Shown: piece after piece, positions 1-9,142 of the stretch
How positions within the stretch are numbered: the stretch's first letter is position 1
Layout of the letters: every line of letters starts with the position of its first letter
Assembly (NCBI RefSeq): GCF_000817785.2
Contig: NZ_JTCM02000018.1
Span: 1-64,000 of the forward strand
Origin: Hassallia byssoidea VB512170
GTDB taxonomy: Bacteria > Cyanobacteriota > Cyanobacteriia > Cyanobacteriales > Nostocaceae
Direction of reading: 5' to 3'
DNA length: 64,000 bases
Position numbers and translations under genes: made by a program
The notes under the pieces: generated by a model
Database searches by the model: none
The model's input: the letters and a program-made list of their open reading frames with translations, nothing else
What the model was told of the DNA's origin: nothing

Positions 1-817
1 GCCAAGCAAGATAAAGTCCGGTCTTAGGTGTCTGCTCTTGTAAGGGTCTGTAAATGACTCCGCTTCTGTGGAAATTTTGCAAGGAGGCGGGAACGATTGC
101 AATGCCCAGTCCTGCTGCAACCAAGCCGACGATCGTTTGCATCTGAACTGCCTCCTGAGCAACTTTCGGACGAAATCCAGCTTGTTGACACATGTTCATA
201 ATCTGCTCGTAAAAGAGGGGTCCCAGTTTGGCAGGAAATAGGATAAATGATTCCGAAGCCAATGTGGAGAGAGACAATTGAGTCTGGGCAGACAACGGAT
301 GGGTTTCTGGCAACGCCAAGACCAATGATTCTGGCAAAAAGCACTCCACACTCAAACCTGGTTCGCTGATGGCAGAACGAACAATGCCGATATCAACCTG
401 TTTGTGATGCAGGGCTTGAATCTGTTGAGCAGTCGTCAGTTCATGCAATCGCAGTTCTACAGCCGGAAACTGTGCTCGAAAGACCCTTAAAATCTCTGGT
501 AGTAACGTATACATTGCAGAGTCAACAAAGCCGATCGCCAACCGTCCAACCTCACCCCGCCCGATTCGTTGGGTCACTTCGATCGCCTGTTCGAGTTGCG
601 CTAACACTCCTATGGAGCGCTCTAAAAACACTTTGCCTGCTTCAGTAAGCTGCACTTGCCGCTTCGTTCGTTCAAACAGCTTGACTCCTAGTTCATCTTC
701 CAAACTACGAATCTGCTGGCTAAGTGGGGGCTGGGAAATGTGCAACCGCTGTGCGGCTCGACTAAAGTGTAGTTCCTCAGCCACCGCGATGAAGTAGTGC
801 AGATGCCGTAATTCCAT
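1..817 (-). CDS. LysR-family transcriptional regulator, C-terminus beyond the window
   Basis: My reading of the minus strand from the ATG at 817 gives about 272 residues with no stop before the window edge, so the gene is cut at its 3' end. Residues 1-60 are a typical LysR winged helix-turn-helix (start MELRHLHYFIAVAEE, then HISQPPLSQQIRSLEDELG). Residues from about 90 onward form the LysR substrate-binding fold, with the common GLVAAGLGIAIVP segment near the visible end. LysR proteins usually bind the gap between themselves and a divergent target. Here the divergent neighbours are two short-chain dehydrogenases, so these are the likely targets (inference). The ligand cannot be read from the sequence. 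The family call is firm. Confidence 0.93.
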   Translation of the reverse strand, partial: MELRHLHYFIAVAEELHFSRAAQRLHISQPPLSQQIRSLEDELGVKLFERTKRQVQLTEAGKVFLERSIGVLAQLEQAIEVTQRIGRGEVGRLAIGFVDSAMYTLLPEILRVFRAQFPAVELRLHELTTAQQIQALHHKQVDIGIVRSAISEPGLSVECFLPESLVLALPETHPLSAQTQLSLSTLASESFILFPAKLGPLFYEQIMNMCQQAGFRPKVAQEAVQMQTIVGLVAAGLGIAIVPASLQNFHRSGVIYRPLQEQTPKTGLYLAW

Positions 818-935
818 CGTACTTATATGTTTAACCTATTAATCTTAGTCAAATATATATTGGACAGTCGCATAGCTGTCTCCTATCGTAAGAAATATGA
901 GGCGCATCTCATCGCTTTTGTATTGGAGAAAACAA
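818..935. promoter_or_regulatory. Divergent promoter region between the LysR gene and the SDR gene
   Basis: This 118-base gap separates divergent start codons, the usual place for LysR binding and autoregulation. It is AT-rich with a short dyad GACAG-N8-CTGTC at 863-880. GGAG at 925-928 is a good ribosome-binding site for the ATG at 936. The operator role of the dyad is inference. Confidence 0.4.
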
Positions 936-1838
936 ATGAACTCAGACAAAAATCGTGTCGCTCCTAAAGTTTGGTTGATTACCGGATGTTCAACAGGGTT
1001 CGGACGTGCCCTGGCAGAAGCTGTGTTGAAGAAGGGCGACGAAGTGCTTGCTACTGCTCGCGAACCAGAGCAACTTCGCGCTTTGATTGAGCACTATCCT
1101 TTGACTGCAAAGGCTGTACGTCTGGATGTAACATTATCCCAAGACATACAAGCAGCGGTTGATGCAGCAATCAAAACATTTGCTCGAATTGATGTGCTCG
1201 TCAACAATGCTGGCTATGGACTGATTGGCGCACTCGAAGAAGTCAGTGATGCTGATATTCGCCAACAGTTTGAAACCAACTTCTTTGGGGCACTCCGTCT
1301 GATGCGAACTGTCTTGCCTGTGATGCGGCAGCAAGGCAGCGGTCACATTGTGAATATGTCATCCACAGCAGGATTTGTAGGGTTTGGCGGAAGTAGCATC
1401 TACTGTGCCACTAAATTTGCCCTTGAAGGTATATCTGAAGCCCTGGCTAAAGAAGTCGAATCCTTTGGAATTAAAGTCACTTTAATTGAACCTGGAGCAT
1501 TTCGGACAAACTTTAACGGGCGATCTCTGGCAGGCGCCGAACAACCCATTGATGCCTATGACCCTGTGAGCGGTGCTTCATTGCAGTGGTTCAAAGAAAT
1601 GGATGGTAAGCAACCTGGCAATCCAGCGAAAGCGGCGCAAGCCATCATTCAAGCTGTAGAAAGCCCCAATCCACCGATGCGACTGGCATTAGGCACGGAT
1701 GCCATGAGCCTGATTCAGGACAAACTGGAATCGGTCAAAACGAGTTTAGATGGTTGGCAGCAAGTAACTGTTAGTACAGACTATACAGATAGCCACGCAG
1801 AGGCGATCGCGCTTGTGCCAACTTTGAGCGAGTCATGA
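936..1838 (+). CDS. Short-chain dehydrogenase/reductase (SDR)
   Basis: A 300-residue protein beginning MNSDKNRVAPKVWLITG. An in-frame ATG exists at 897, but the ATG at 936 has GGAG eight bases upstream and places the Rossmann fold near the N-terminus as usual for the family. Visible motifs are the cofactor-binding TGCSTGFG, the NNAGYG segment, and the active-site YCATK (Tyr-x3-Lys) preceded by the catalytic-serine strand NMSSTAG. It therefore acts as a cytoplasmic NAD(P)-dependent oxidoreductase on an unknown alcohol or carbonyl compound. A second SDR follows after 51 bases, probably in one operon under the divergent LysR protein. Confidence 0.9.
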   Translation: MNSDKNRVAPKVWLITGCSTGFGRALAEAVLKKGDEVLATAREPEQLRALIEHYPLTAKAVRLDVTLSQDIQAAVDAAIKTFARIDVLVNNAGYGLIGALEEVSDADIRQQFETNFFGALRLMRTVLPVMRQQGSGHIVNMSSTAGFVGFGGSSIYCATKFALEGISEALAKEVESFGIKVTLIEPGAFRTNFNGRSLAGAEQPIDAYDPVSGASLQWFKEMDGKQPGNPAKAAQAIIQAVESPNPPMRLALGTDAMSLIQDKLESVKTSLDGWQQVTVSTDYTDSHAEAIALVPTLSES

Positions 1839-1889
1839 GATCGTGCTTGCGCCCACTCAAGTTCAGGATTTCAGTCAGGAGAGAGGCAA

Positions 1890-2747
1890 ATGATTCGACT
1901 TGACGATCAAGTAGCCATTATTACAGGCAGTGGACGCGGTTTAGGAGCAGCCTATGCTCGTTTGTTGGCAGAAAGAGGGGCGCGAGTTGTAATCCACGAT
2001 GCAGGCGTTAACAAAGAGGGGACTGGTTTCGATCCCAATGTGGCGGCTGATGTCGCCAATAAAATTTGCGAAGCTGGTGGAGTTGCGATCGCCAGCAATG
2101 TACTCCTGGATAGTCGAGACAACTGCCGCAGCCTGGTAGAAATGACACTAGAAAAGTTCGATCGCCTCGACATCTTAATCCACAATGCTGGATGGGTTGC
2201 TTATCAGACTGTACAAGACCTGACACCTGATTTTCTAGAACGCGCCATCAACATCAACATAGAAGCACCAACGTGGTTGTCTCAAGCTGCCTTGACAAGG
2301 ATGAAGCAACAACACTATGGACGGATTGTGTTGACAACTTCGGATAGAGCGATTTATCAGCAATATGCTCTGGGCGGTCTTGCCCCTTACGCTATGGGAA
2401 AAATGGCACAGATTGGTCTGATGAACGTGCTGGCAGTTGAAGGCAAAGAGCATGGCATTTTGGTGAATGCGATTTCGCCAGTTGCCAAAACGCGGATGTG
2501 GAATGTCCAGGATGAACCAGAAGATTTACGACCAGAGCAAGTAGCTCCAGGAGTTTTATATCTCGCTTCTGGTGAATGCCGAGAGTCTGGATTTATATTA
2601 AGGGCAAGCAATGGTCAATTCACAGCCGCGCGCTGGATCGAGCGAGACAACGTGGACTATCCATTAAACCTTGCCGCTGTTGAAAGTTCTACTGCGGAGG
2701 ATTTGGCTACTCGCTGGCAGGAGATTGCTGCTTTTGTTGCGTTTTAA
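1890..2747 (+). CDS. Short-chain dehydrogenase/reductase (SDR)
   Basis: A 285-residue SDR starting at an ATG with an AGGAGAGAGG ribosome-binding site. The cofactor loop is TGSGRGLG, the structural motif is HNAGW in place of NNAG, and the catalytic pair is YAMGK after LTTSDRA. The N-terminal half, with a long segment around VVIHDAG, resembles SDR domains of the multifunctional hydroxyacyl-CoA dehydrogenase type, but the C-terminus diverges and I cannot name a substrate. It likely shares an operon with the SDR directly upstream and regulation by the divergent LysR protein. Confidence 0.87.
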   Translation: MIRLDDQVAIITGSGRGLGAAYARLLAERGARVVIHDAGVNKEGTGFDPNVAADVANKICEAGGVAIASNVLLDSRDNCRSLVEMTLEKFDRLDILIHNAGWVAYQTVQDLTPDFLERAININIEAPTWLSQAALTRMKQQHYGRIVLTTSDRAIYQQYALGGLAPYAMGKMAQIGLMNVLAVEGKEHGILVNAISPVAKTRMWNVQDEPEDLRPEQVAPGVLYLASGECRESGFILRASNGQFTAARWIERDNVDYPLNLAAVESSTAEDLATRWQEIAAFVAF

Positions 2748-3074
2748 GGACTGGGCTTGTACTTCGAGATGGTCTAGAGGGAAACAACCCTTGATTATTG
2801 GTGGCAGCGTAGTTGAAAGGATGTGGGTAAGGGGCGATCGCTTCTCTCCCCAACGCATAGCTGTGAATGAGAGCAAGCGATACATTTTACTCAAGACAGC
2901 TTTAAATAAACAACTAAAATTGATAATTACTGCTTATGTCTAGGTAGCGATTTGGTTCCCTGACTGTCTTGATGCTATGTAAGAGGGTAATATAATCTTA
3001 ATTGCAGTTCTTTTAAGGGAAAGTATAATTAGTGGGAGATAGTTACAAGCTATATAGTTTGCCGATTTGCCGCT
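2748..3074. other. Intergenic region without a recognised gene
   Basis: The open frames here are continuations or shadows of the upstream SDR gene. The stretch contains a HIP1-like GCGATCGC at about 2835 and AT-rich sequence ahead of the next gene. I see no RNA gene or convincing terminator. Confidence 0.5.
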
Positions 3075-3647
3075 ATGATGCTAACCCACTATTATCATAA
3101 AGAAGAGCCTCCATTTAGAAGTTTATCAGTTTTGAACATAGAAGAAGCTCTGACAATAGCGACACAGTTGCAAGCCAAGGAAGGAAGTGTATATCGCAGA
3201 TTTAAACAGCCGAAAAAATATCTGGAAGCAAGAATTGCAACCGAAAAATGGCTAAAAGAAGAATTCATCAATAAGGGTGGAGAGCCAAAAACTTCCTTTC
3301 CCTTCTACATGGTGATTGAAAATTCAACTTGGATAGAAGAAGGATACAACGGTCAGAGTAAGAAAATACAGATTTCTGTATCTGAATTTAACTTAAAAGA
3401 AATTAGCTTTACTTATCCAGACAGCATGATAAGTTATTGGCTCAAAGATAAAAAACAAGAACCTTTCTATCAGCCTGACTATCATGGTCAAGTATTTCGG
3501 TTAGATGAAATTGTTCAGATTATCAAAAAATCTGGAATTCCTGTGGAAGAATGGAAGCTTGAAAAAACGAGAAAATACGATATATTTATCGAAGCTCAAA
3601 TATGGAATGAGCAAGGGATTCTGAATTATCTACAAGATAAAATTTAA
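3075..3647 (+). CDS. Conserved-looking hypothetical protein, 190 residues
   Basis: I do not recognise this protein. It is 190 residues, hydrophilic, without a signal peptide or membrane segment, rich in Lys, Glu and aromatic residues, and probably one alpha/beta globular domain. The start is one of two adjacent ATG codons at 3075 and 3078; no strong ribosome-binding site separates them. The segments KTSFPFYMVIEN and DYHGQVFRLDEIVQIIKKSG look like structured core. It stands alone between the SDR pair and a convergent small gene. The size and composition would suit an immunity or effector-partner protein, but nothing in the sequence proves that. Confidence 0.7.
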   Translation: MMLTHYYHKEEPPFRSLSVLNIEEALTIATQLQAKEGSVYRRFKQPKKYLEARIATEKWLKEEFINKGGEPKTSFPFYMVIENSTWIEEGYNGQSKKIQISVSEFNLKEISFTYPDSMISYWLKDKKQEPFYQPDYHGQVFRLDEIVQIIKKSGIPVEEWKLEKTRKYDIFIEAQIWNEQGILNYLQDKI

Positions 3648-3752
3648 GTATTTGGACTTTGGCTAACCTGAGGAATCACAGGTTTACCTCCTCTTTATAT
3701 GTCATCAAAACGCTTGAATTTCGCCCACTTACTTATTGACTCCGCGCCTTTC

Positions 3753-3781
3753 GTAGAGACGTTCCAGCGGAACGTCTCTAC
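3753..3781. repeat. Dispersed palindromic repeat, 13-bp arms
   Basis: GTAGAGACGTTCC and its exact complement are separated by a 3-base loop. The same hairpin occurs at 5183-5209 and, with one mismatch, at 18515-18544. It lies between convergent genes and could also end transcription, but its recurrence marks it as a dispersed repeat. Confidence 0.9.
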
Positions 3782-3794
3782 AACTCCTAACTAA

Positions 3795-4001
3795 TCAAAA
3801 TACCTCATTTTCAATACCGCGCCACCATTCCCCTAAATTCATCAAATCTTCGTGTATGTCTGCTAATTCACCGGCGTATTCATTTTCTGAAAGCGTCGCT
3901 TGACGTTCTTGGAGTTTTTTCAGTCGCAGTTGCACCAACAGCCAAGGTTTAGTGATGCTATTCGTGGCTTCGATGTATTCCGCTAGTTCTTTGCTATTCA
4001 T
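3795..4001 (-). CDS. Small conserved-type hypothetical protein, 68 residues
   Basis: A 68-residue acidic, helix-rich protein (start MNSKELAEYIEATNSITKPW, end WWRGIENEVF). No transmembrane segment or known motif is visible. The composition, intact frame and isolated position suggest a real small cyanobacterial gene rather than a shadow; no longer gene occupies the other strand here. Function unknown. Confidence 0.6.
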   Translation of the reverse strand: MNSKELAEYIEATNSITKPWLLVQLRLKKLQERQATLSENEYAGELADIHEDLMNLGEWWRGIENEVF

Positions 4002-4080
4002 AAATTTTGATTTTTATTGCACTACCTTTTAAGATACAAGTTATGTAGCAATCCGTTTATAATTCGTGAAAAACAAGATA

Positions 4081-4103
4081 CCCGACTTATTAAAGAAGTC
4101 GGG
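4081..4103. terminator. Hairpin, possible second transcription terminator for sodB
   Basis: CCCGACTT and AAGTCGGG form an 8-bp stem with a 7-base loop. Read on the minus strand it is followed by TATCTTGTTTTT, so it would work for transcripts arriving from sodB. It lies just beyond a stronger hairpin at 4121-4145. Confidence 0.55.
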
Positions 4104-4115
4104 GTTCTTAGCAGT

Positions 4116-4145
4116 AAAAACAGCCACGAAACAAAATCGTGACTG
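4116..4145 (-). terminator. Rho-independent terminator downstream of sodB
   Basis: On the minus strand CAGTCACGA and TCGTGGCTG form a 9-bp stem (one G-U pair) with a 7-base loop at 4121-4145. It is followed by TTTTTAC, about 65 bases after the sodB stop. Stem plus T-run is the classic intrinsic terminator form. Confidence 0.75.
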
Positions 4146-4209
4146 TTTGTAAACTAGATAAATTAAGTAATGATTTCCGCGTTACAGTGCCGACAAAAAA
4201 AGCTGATAA

Positions 4210-4812
4210 TTAGGCTTTGGCTAAATTTTGTGCAACAAAATCCCAGTTTACCAACTGATCTAAGAAGTTCTTGATAAAGGCAGGACGAGCATTGCGGAAG
4301 TCAATGTAGTAAGCATGTTCCCAAACGTCTAGAGTTAGGAGTGCTTTCTGACCATGAGCTAGAGGGTTCTCTGCATTCGGTGTTTTCGTCACCTTCAGCG
4401 TACCATTATCATCAATCAACCAAGCCCATCCGCTGCCAAACTGCGTTGTAGCCGCGTTAGAAAACTCTTCTTTGAATTTATCAAAGCTACCAAAATCTTT
4501 GTCAATTTTAGCAGCTAAATCACCGCTTGGTGTACCGCCGCCTGCTGGCTTCAAAGAATTCCAAAAGAAAGTATGATTCCAAACTTGAGCTGCGTTGTTG
4601 AAAACTCCTGTTAAAGAGGGGTCTTTAAAAGAAATTTTGATCACCTCTTCTAGAGGTTTATCAGCGAGGTCTTTACCTTCGGTGAGCTTGTTAAGGTTAT
4701 CTACATAAGCTTTATGATGCTTGCCGTAGTGATACTCGAAAGTCTCAGCTTTCATGCCATACGGCTCTAAAGCGTTAAAGTCGAAGGGTAAGGGGTCTTG
4801 TGTAAATGCCAT
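4210..4812 (-). CDS. sodB: Iron superoxide dismutase
   Basis: A 200-residue protein covering the full Fe/Mn superoxide dismutase fold (E. coli SodB is 193). The four metal ligands are visible: His28 (FEYHYGKHH), His80 (VWNHTFFW), Asp162 and His166 (DVWEHAYY). AAQ before VWNH and the sequence style favour the iron form. No signal peptide is present, so it acts in the cytoplasm, disproportionating superoxide to oxygen and peroxide. The start codon follows an AGAGAGGAT ribosome-binding site. It is monocistronic, ending at tandem hairpin terminators. Confidence 0.97.
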   Translation of the reverse strand: MAFTQDPLPFDFNALEPYGMKAETFEYHYGKHHKAYVDNLNKLTEGKDLADKPLEEVIKISFKDPSLTGVFNNAAQVWNHTFFWNSLKPAGGGTPSGDLAAKIDKDFGSFDKFKEEFSNAATTQFGSGWAWLIDDNGTLKVTKTPNAENPLAHGQKALLTLDVWEHAYYIDFRNARPAFIKNFLDQLVNWDFVAQNLAKA

Positions 4813-5182
4813 GAGTGTGAAATCCTCTCTTTACCGTTTTCCAGTTTAAAGCTAATGCTATAGCTTTGGAAATTACAGGTTTTGTGTTGAGCAATTGAAG
4901 ATGCTGAACACTGTAAAATAAAACTTTACATTGTTATTTTACTACCAAAGGCAGGATTCAGACAAAGTAGTTTTGTCACAATTGAGGTCAAATCTATCTA
5001 AATGAATACACAATAAGTAAGAGATTATGCCGATTATGTCTCGATAGATATATTTTCTCATCAATTAATTTTAATATAAAATTAGTATTTATTGTTAATC
5101 AAACCAGTCACAATCAATAGACAAGATTGGATAAATAATTTATTGTTTTATATGATGTCCTGCAAATCACACACATTGTAGA

Positions 5183-5209
5183 TAGAGACGTTCCGGTGGA
5201 ACGTCTCTA
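5183..5209. repeat. Dispersed palindromic repeat, 12-bp arms
   Basis: TAGAGACGTTCC and its exact complement flank GGT. It is the same family as 3753-3781 and 18515-18544. Confidence 0.9.
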
Positions 5210-5274
5210 CTAGATACAATTATTTTTATGAAAGCGGTAATGGGATTATTTAATACTGTTTTTTTCTAATTTTA

Positions 5275-5302
5275 ATAATGGTGAGTAGATGCTCACCATT
5301 AT
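5275..5302. terminator. Perfect 11-bp hairpin, possible terminator after panC-cmk
   Basis: ATAATGGTGAG, a 6-base loop, then CTCACCATTAT. It lies about 95 bases past the panC-cmk stop. On that strand the bases after the stem are A-rich rather than T-rich, so termination is uncertain; transcript end protection is an alternative. Confidence 0.4.
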
Positions 5303-5396
5303 ATTTAACTAATAACTTAAGGCGAGACAAAGAGCCTGAGTGAATTTTTTAGGACATGTCCCGGCTTAAGTTGACTAGCGCAGCAATTTGTGTTAA

Positions 5397-7001
5397 TTAC
5401 AATTGAGATAACCTTTGCTGGTAGAAGTCAATAATTTTTGCCGTGACTTCTGAAATTGAAAGACCATCGGTTTGTATTTCAATTGCATCGGCTGCTTTCT
5501 GCAAGGGGGAAACTTTGCGGGTGCTATCTTTCCAGTCGCGTTCGGCGATGTCTTTTTCCAGCTGCTCTAAACTGACTTCGGGTTGACCTTGTTTTTTAAA
5601 GTCTTGCTGACGACGCCGTGCGCGTTCGCTAACCGAAGCGGTTAAAAAGATTTTGACTTCAGCATCGGGAAAAACGTGAGTACCGATATCCCGTCCTTCA
5701 GCAACTAAACCACCTTTTTTACCCCAGTTTTGCTGTTGTTTAACTAATGCTTCACGTACAGCGCTTTGTGCGGCTATGGCGGATACTTTTGATGTTACTC
5801 CTGGCGTGCGAATTACCTGAGTAACATCAGTATGATTAATCCAGACTCGTACAGGAGATTGTAAATTTTCGCCCGGAGTCAGTTCAATGACACACAGGTT
5901 AGCTAATTCAGCGATCGCACACTCATCATCCAAAGCAATTTCTTCTTGCAACACTAGCCAGGTGAAAGCTCGATACATTGCGCCAGTATCTAAATATACT
6001 AGACCCAAGTTCGCTGCCACTTGACGAGCCACCGTTGATTTACCAGCACCAGCCGGTCCATCAATGGCGATGACGGGAGAGCGATCGCGCAGGATGGTAT
6101 TATCAATCAAACGTGTAGAACCAAGACGAGCTGCGATCGCAAGCATTCCTTCCTCCTTAACTTCCTCTAAAGACATCAACGTAGTCGGTTCAACCAATTC
6201 AATATATTCGACTAAAACAGTAGTGACCATTGCTAGTTCTTGCTCCACCGCTGCTATAAGAGTGCTGGTGTTACGAACGCCCGCTTTAAATGCTGCTTCA
6301 GCTTGCCGCAAGCCGCGATATAATGCCGCTGCCTGCTGCTTTTGCGTTGCAGTCAAATATTGATTGCGGGAACTCAAGGCAAGACCCGATGCTTCGCGCA
6401 CCGTAGGACAAGCAACAATTTCTGTCGGCAAATTCAAATCAGCCACTAGCTTTCTAATAATTGCCAGTTGCTGACCATCCTTTTGACCGAAATAGGCTCG
6501 ATCGGGCTGTACCAAGTTAAAAAGCTTGGTAACAATCGTAGCCACACCCTGAAAGTGACCTAGCCGAGAACGACCACACAAGCGTGATATCATAGCAGAT
6601 GGAGGGATAACTTGTGTAACAATTGAATCTTGTATACTCTTCTGCGGAACTCCTAATTCTTCCGGAGAAGGCGCAAAAATCGCATCCACACCAGCTTGTT
6701 CACAAAATTGTCCATCTGCCTCTAAAGTTCGAGGATAGCGTTGAAAATCCTCATTGGGACCAAATTGCAGGGGATTGACGAATATACTGACGATTACCGT
6801 GGCGTTTTCTCGCCGTGCCCGTTCTATCAAGCTTAAATGACCTTGATGCAAAGCTCCCATCGTCGGAACCAGACCAACTGGTGTCTGATACCAGCTGGTT
6901 GCCTCATTTGATAGCAGTTCCTCCGACTGGCAAAGCTGATTTTCCGAACGACGTTTAGCTAAATAACAGCGTAAAGCTGCAACTGTTGTCAGCAGGCGCA
7001 C
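5397..7001 (-). CDS. panC/cmk: Bifunctional pantoate-beta-alanine ligase / cytidylate kinase
   Basis: A 534-residue fusion known from cyanobacteria. Residues about 40-300 are pantothenate synthetase (PTMGALHQGHLSLIERAR, IVSIFVNPLQFGPNEDF, FGQKDGQQ, SSRNQYL), which joins pantoate and beta-alanine with ATP on the way to coenzyme A. Residues from about 308 are CMP/dCMP kinase with the P-loop DGPAGAGKST, the LDTGAMYRA segment and GRDIGTHVFPDAEVK. The N-terminal 38 residues before the PanC core, including QLCQSEELLSNEATSW, are longer than in stand-alone PanC. The gene appears monocistronic. Its upstream side runs into an STRR array. Confidence 0.96.
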   Translation of the reverse strand: MRLLTTVAALRCYLAKRRSENQLCQSEELLSNEATSWYQTPVGLVPTMGALHQGHLSLIERARRENATVIVSIFVNPLQFGPNEDFQRYPRTLEADGQFCEQAGVDAIFAPSPEELGVPQKSIQDSIVTQVIPPSAMISRLCGRSRLGHFQGVATIVTKLFNLVQPDRAYFGQKDGQQLAIIRKLVADLNLPTEIVACPTVREASGLALSSRNQYLTATQKQQAAALYRGLRQAEAAFKAGVRNTSTLIAAVEQELAMVTTVLVEYIELVEPTTLMSLEEVKEEGMLAIAARLGSTRLIDNTILRDRSPVIAIDGPAGAGKSTVARQVAANLGLVYLDTGAMYRAFTWLVLQEEIALDDECAIAELANLCVIELTPGENLQSPVRVWINHTDVTQVIRTPGVTSKVSAIAAQSAVREALVKQQQNWGKKGGLVAEGRDIGTHVFPDAEVKIFLTASVSERARRRQQDFKKQGQPEVSLEQLEKDIAERDWKDSTRKVSPLQKAADAIEIQTDGLSISEVTAKIIDFYQQRLSQL

Positions 7002-7082
7002 AAAATACCCCTAGTTCTTCTTGAGCCTCTCCCCCGTTAGTTTATATCTGAATTCGGGGAAAAACGAGTGAACTAGGGGAAA

Positions 7083-7190
7083 TGGGGAGTGGGGAATGGG
7101 GAATGGGGGAGGGGGGACAAGGAAGACAAGGAAGACGAGGAGACAAACTCCCCCTGCCCCCTGCCCCCTGCCCCCTGCCTCCCTACCTTC
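7083..7190. repeat. STRR heptad array, G-rich arm then C-rich arm
   Basis: Tandem GGGGAGT/GGGGAAT units run into a purine tract and then CCCCCTGC units, giving an overall dyad form. The array fills the space between panC-cmk and the rlpA stop codon, and the rlpA TAG (7183-7185) lies inside it. Confidence 0.85.
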
Positions 7191-8298
7191 CTAAGACTTC
7201 AATCCGCACTGGTGCTACACCACTGCCCATCATTCCTAAAATTCGGGCAGCGGCAACAGAAAGGTCAATTACTCGACCGCGAATGAATGGACCGCGATCG
7301 TTAATTCGCACTACTACAGAACGACCGTTGCGGGTGTTGGTAACGCGGACTCGCGTACCAAAGGGTAAATGGCGATGGGCAGCGGTTAGTTTTTCTGGAT
7401 TAAATCTCTGACCGCTGGCGGTGCGACTGCCAGAACCATCATAGCCATAATAAGAAGCTACTCCCCGGAGGGAGACTTTCACAGGTCCGACATTAATCTC
7501 TGATGGCAATTTTGGTATTGATAGTGGCGATCGCGCTGGTAAGTTAAGAATCTGGTTTAGGGGAGATGCATTGCCTAGTAATCTCCGCAAGCGATTGGTG
7601 GCTTGCAATGCGTCTTCTGCCAGATTATTGGTTGTGTCTGGCGATCGCGTTTGATCGTTGATTTCGACCAATTCTTCGTTATTGACTTTGATGATATAGC
7701 GATCGCTCGATGTTTGGTCAGCAGAGACACTTTTATTTTGTGCTTGATTTGTTGTCGCGCTAAGAGCTTTCCAACTGACGATTATTTGACTGGCATCTAC
7801 ATTTTCCCGGCTTAACTGGTTTATCTTCGCTGCTACTACACCAGCTCTTTTAACCGGGTCATCATCGCCAATGTTTGTTTGGTTATTGACAAAAGTTGTA
7901 GTTCCAACACTCGCTACTTTTACAGAAGTGTCAGCAACAGCATTGTTTGACTGTGTACTTTGAGTATCACCACCAGTTACACCAACTTTGGTATCTACTT
8001 TCGTTTCTTCGCTCTTCACTGGTGTAGAACTCACAAAGGTGAGAACAGGAATTTTGCGAATAAATAGCGTTGCAGCTTGACGACCTCCAATATTGTGAGG
8101 ATGAATTTCCGTAATTACGGCATCCGAGGTAAGGTTCCCTGCTGAGGATTGATACTCTCCCACCTTGACGATATCGGCTGAAGGTGTTTTTTCGGAAGCG
8201 GTATCCGTTTCCTTGTCTGTTTGAGCGCGACCGATTGAGGGCATTCCCAAAACAGTCATAAACAGGGTGACAATAGTCCACAAATGTCTTTGATTCAT
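7183..8298 (-). CDS. Secreted RlpA-like double-psi beta-barrel protein (septal ring lytic transglycosylase family)
   Basis: I take the ATG at 8298 rather than one 63 bases further upstream, because [20 protein letters not shown]...GRA-Q is a clean Sec signal peptide. That gives 371 residues. The C-terminal 95 residues are the RlpA barrel: [32 protein letters not shown] and the catalytic-type [15 protein letters not shown]. The middle 230 residues are Thr/Ser/Asp-rich low-complexity linker typical of cyanobacterial RlpA-like proteins. The role would be cleavage or remodelling of peptidoglycan in the periplasm. There is no SPOR domain. The last codons end at a TAG inside an STRR array. Confidence 0.88.
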   Translation of the reverse strand: MNQRHLWTIVTLFMTVLGMPSIGRAQTDKETDTASEKTPSADIVKVGEYQSSAGNLTSDAVITEIHPHNIGGRQAATLFIRKIPVLTFVSSTPVKSEETKVDTKVGVTGGDTQSTQSNNAVADTSVKVASVGTTTFVNNQTNIGDDDPVKRAGVVAAKINQLSRENVDASQIIVSWKALSATTNQAQNKSVSADQTSSDRYIIKVNNEELVEINDQTRSPDTTNNLAEDALQATNRLRRLLGNASPLNQILNLPARSPLSIPKLPSEINVGPVKVSLRGVASYYGYDGSGSRTASGQRFNPEKLTAAHRHLPFGTRVRVTNTRNGRSVVVRINDRGPFIRGRVIDLSVAAARILGMMGSGVAPVRIEVLGR

Positions 8299-8938
8299 GC
8301 GTCCGTTTTTAAAGCGTGTGAAGAACTGAAGTTTTATCTTTCGTGAGATTTTGCACCACAATCATGTAAAATGCCCCAAAAATTTAAACTCATTCCGCTT
8401 TCACTTTTTCTTTATAACTGCAACAGATTAACATGAACCTTTTGCCTAGGGGATCGGGGTTGTATTGTAACTCTTGGTAAATTTATCAAATTTAAATTTA
8501 AATTTTCAGCACAAAACCTTTCCCAAAAGCGGATTTTGGCTGTTTAAGAGTTGTCTGGAAAATTAAAATTTTTCTTAGGGAAACTTAACAATATTTAGTG
8601 GATAAATTGGTTTGGATAGTGTCTTCAACCGTGCATCAAGTTAATTGCTGTATGCGTAAAATCGAAAACAAAAGTCAAATGCACAAAATAACTTAAAAAA
8701 CAATAGGATTAAGTTGATAAATTTAAATATAAATACTGATATTTTATTAGATTAATCAATTGATTGCTTTTCATCTCAAAAGTATCTGCAAAACTTGAGA
8801 TTAATTATCTTTTTCAAATAGTTTGATTCTATACAAACCCCGAACCACACAGTCTTAACCGATGTTTGAGAATTTGTCAAATAAGCCACCTATGGCAATA
8901 GTAGCTGCTAGCATTGACACTCCCCTGGCGGAAGAAAT
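8299..8938. other. AT-rich intergenic region between divergent genes
   Basis: About 640 bases with no recognised gene, RNA or repeat. It must hold the rlpA-like promoter and perhaps that of the small reading frame at 8939 and of glsA. Confidence 0.5.
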
Positions 8939-9109
8939 ATGAGAAAATTAACCAGAGTTAATCGGCAAATTTTCAGTTTATTTGCCGATATAGCGAAAAA
9001 CTACGGAAAGTTTCCCCCGCATCGCGTTTTTATTAAGCACTGGAGTGATGTAACTTCGTTGATTTGGTTAAAACAACGCGCTCACAGGCAACGCGGATTT
9101 CTTCCTTAG
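8939..9109 (+). CDS. Possible small protein, 56 residues
   Basis: My reading gives an ATG at 8939 with GGAAG eight to ten bases before it and a TAG at 9107-9109. It encodes a basic, aromatic-rich peptide (start MRKLTRVNRQIFSLFADIAK, later HRVFIKHWSDVTSLIWLKQ). The ribosome-binding site and varied composition favour a gene. Its size and lack of any recognised family argue for caution. It ends 33 bases before glsA. Confidence 0.35.
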   Translation: MRKLTRVNRQIFSLFADIAKNYGKFPPHRVFIKHWSDVTSLIWLKQRAHRQRGFLP

Positions 9110-9142
9110 TCCAAGCGTCCCCAGTCCCCCAGTCTAAGCGTC

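Larger units (their letters stand above)
4813..5396. other. Intergenic region with sodB promoter and two palindromes
   Basis: About 580 AT-rich bases. They contain the sodB upstream region, the dispersed hairpin at 5183-5209, and an 11-bp perfect hairpin at 5275-5302. I see no protein gene. Confidence 0.6.

Noticed and set aside
2671-2943. 90-codon frame overlapping the end of the second SDR
   Set aside because: It overlaps a certain gene in another frame and has no recognisable features.
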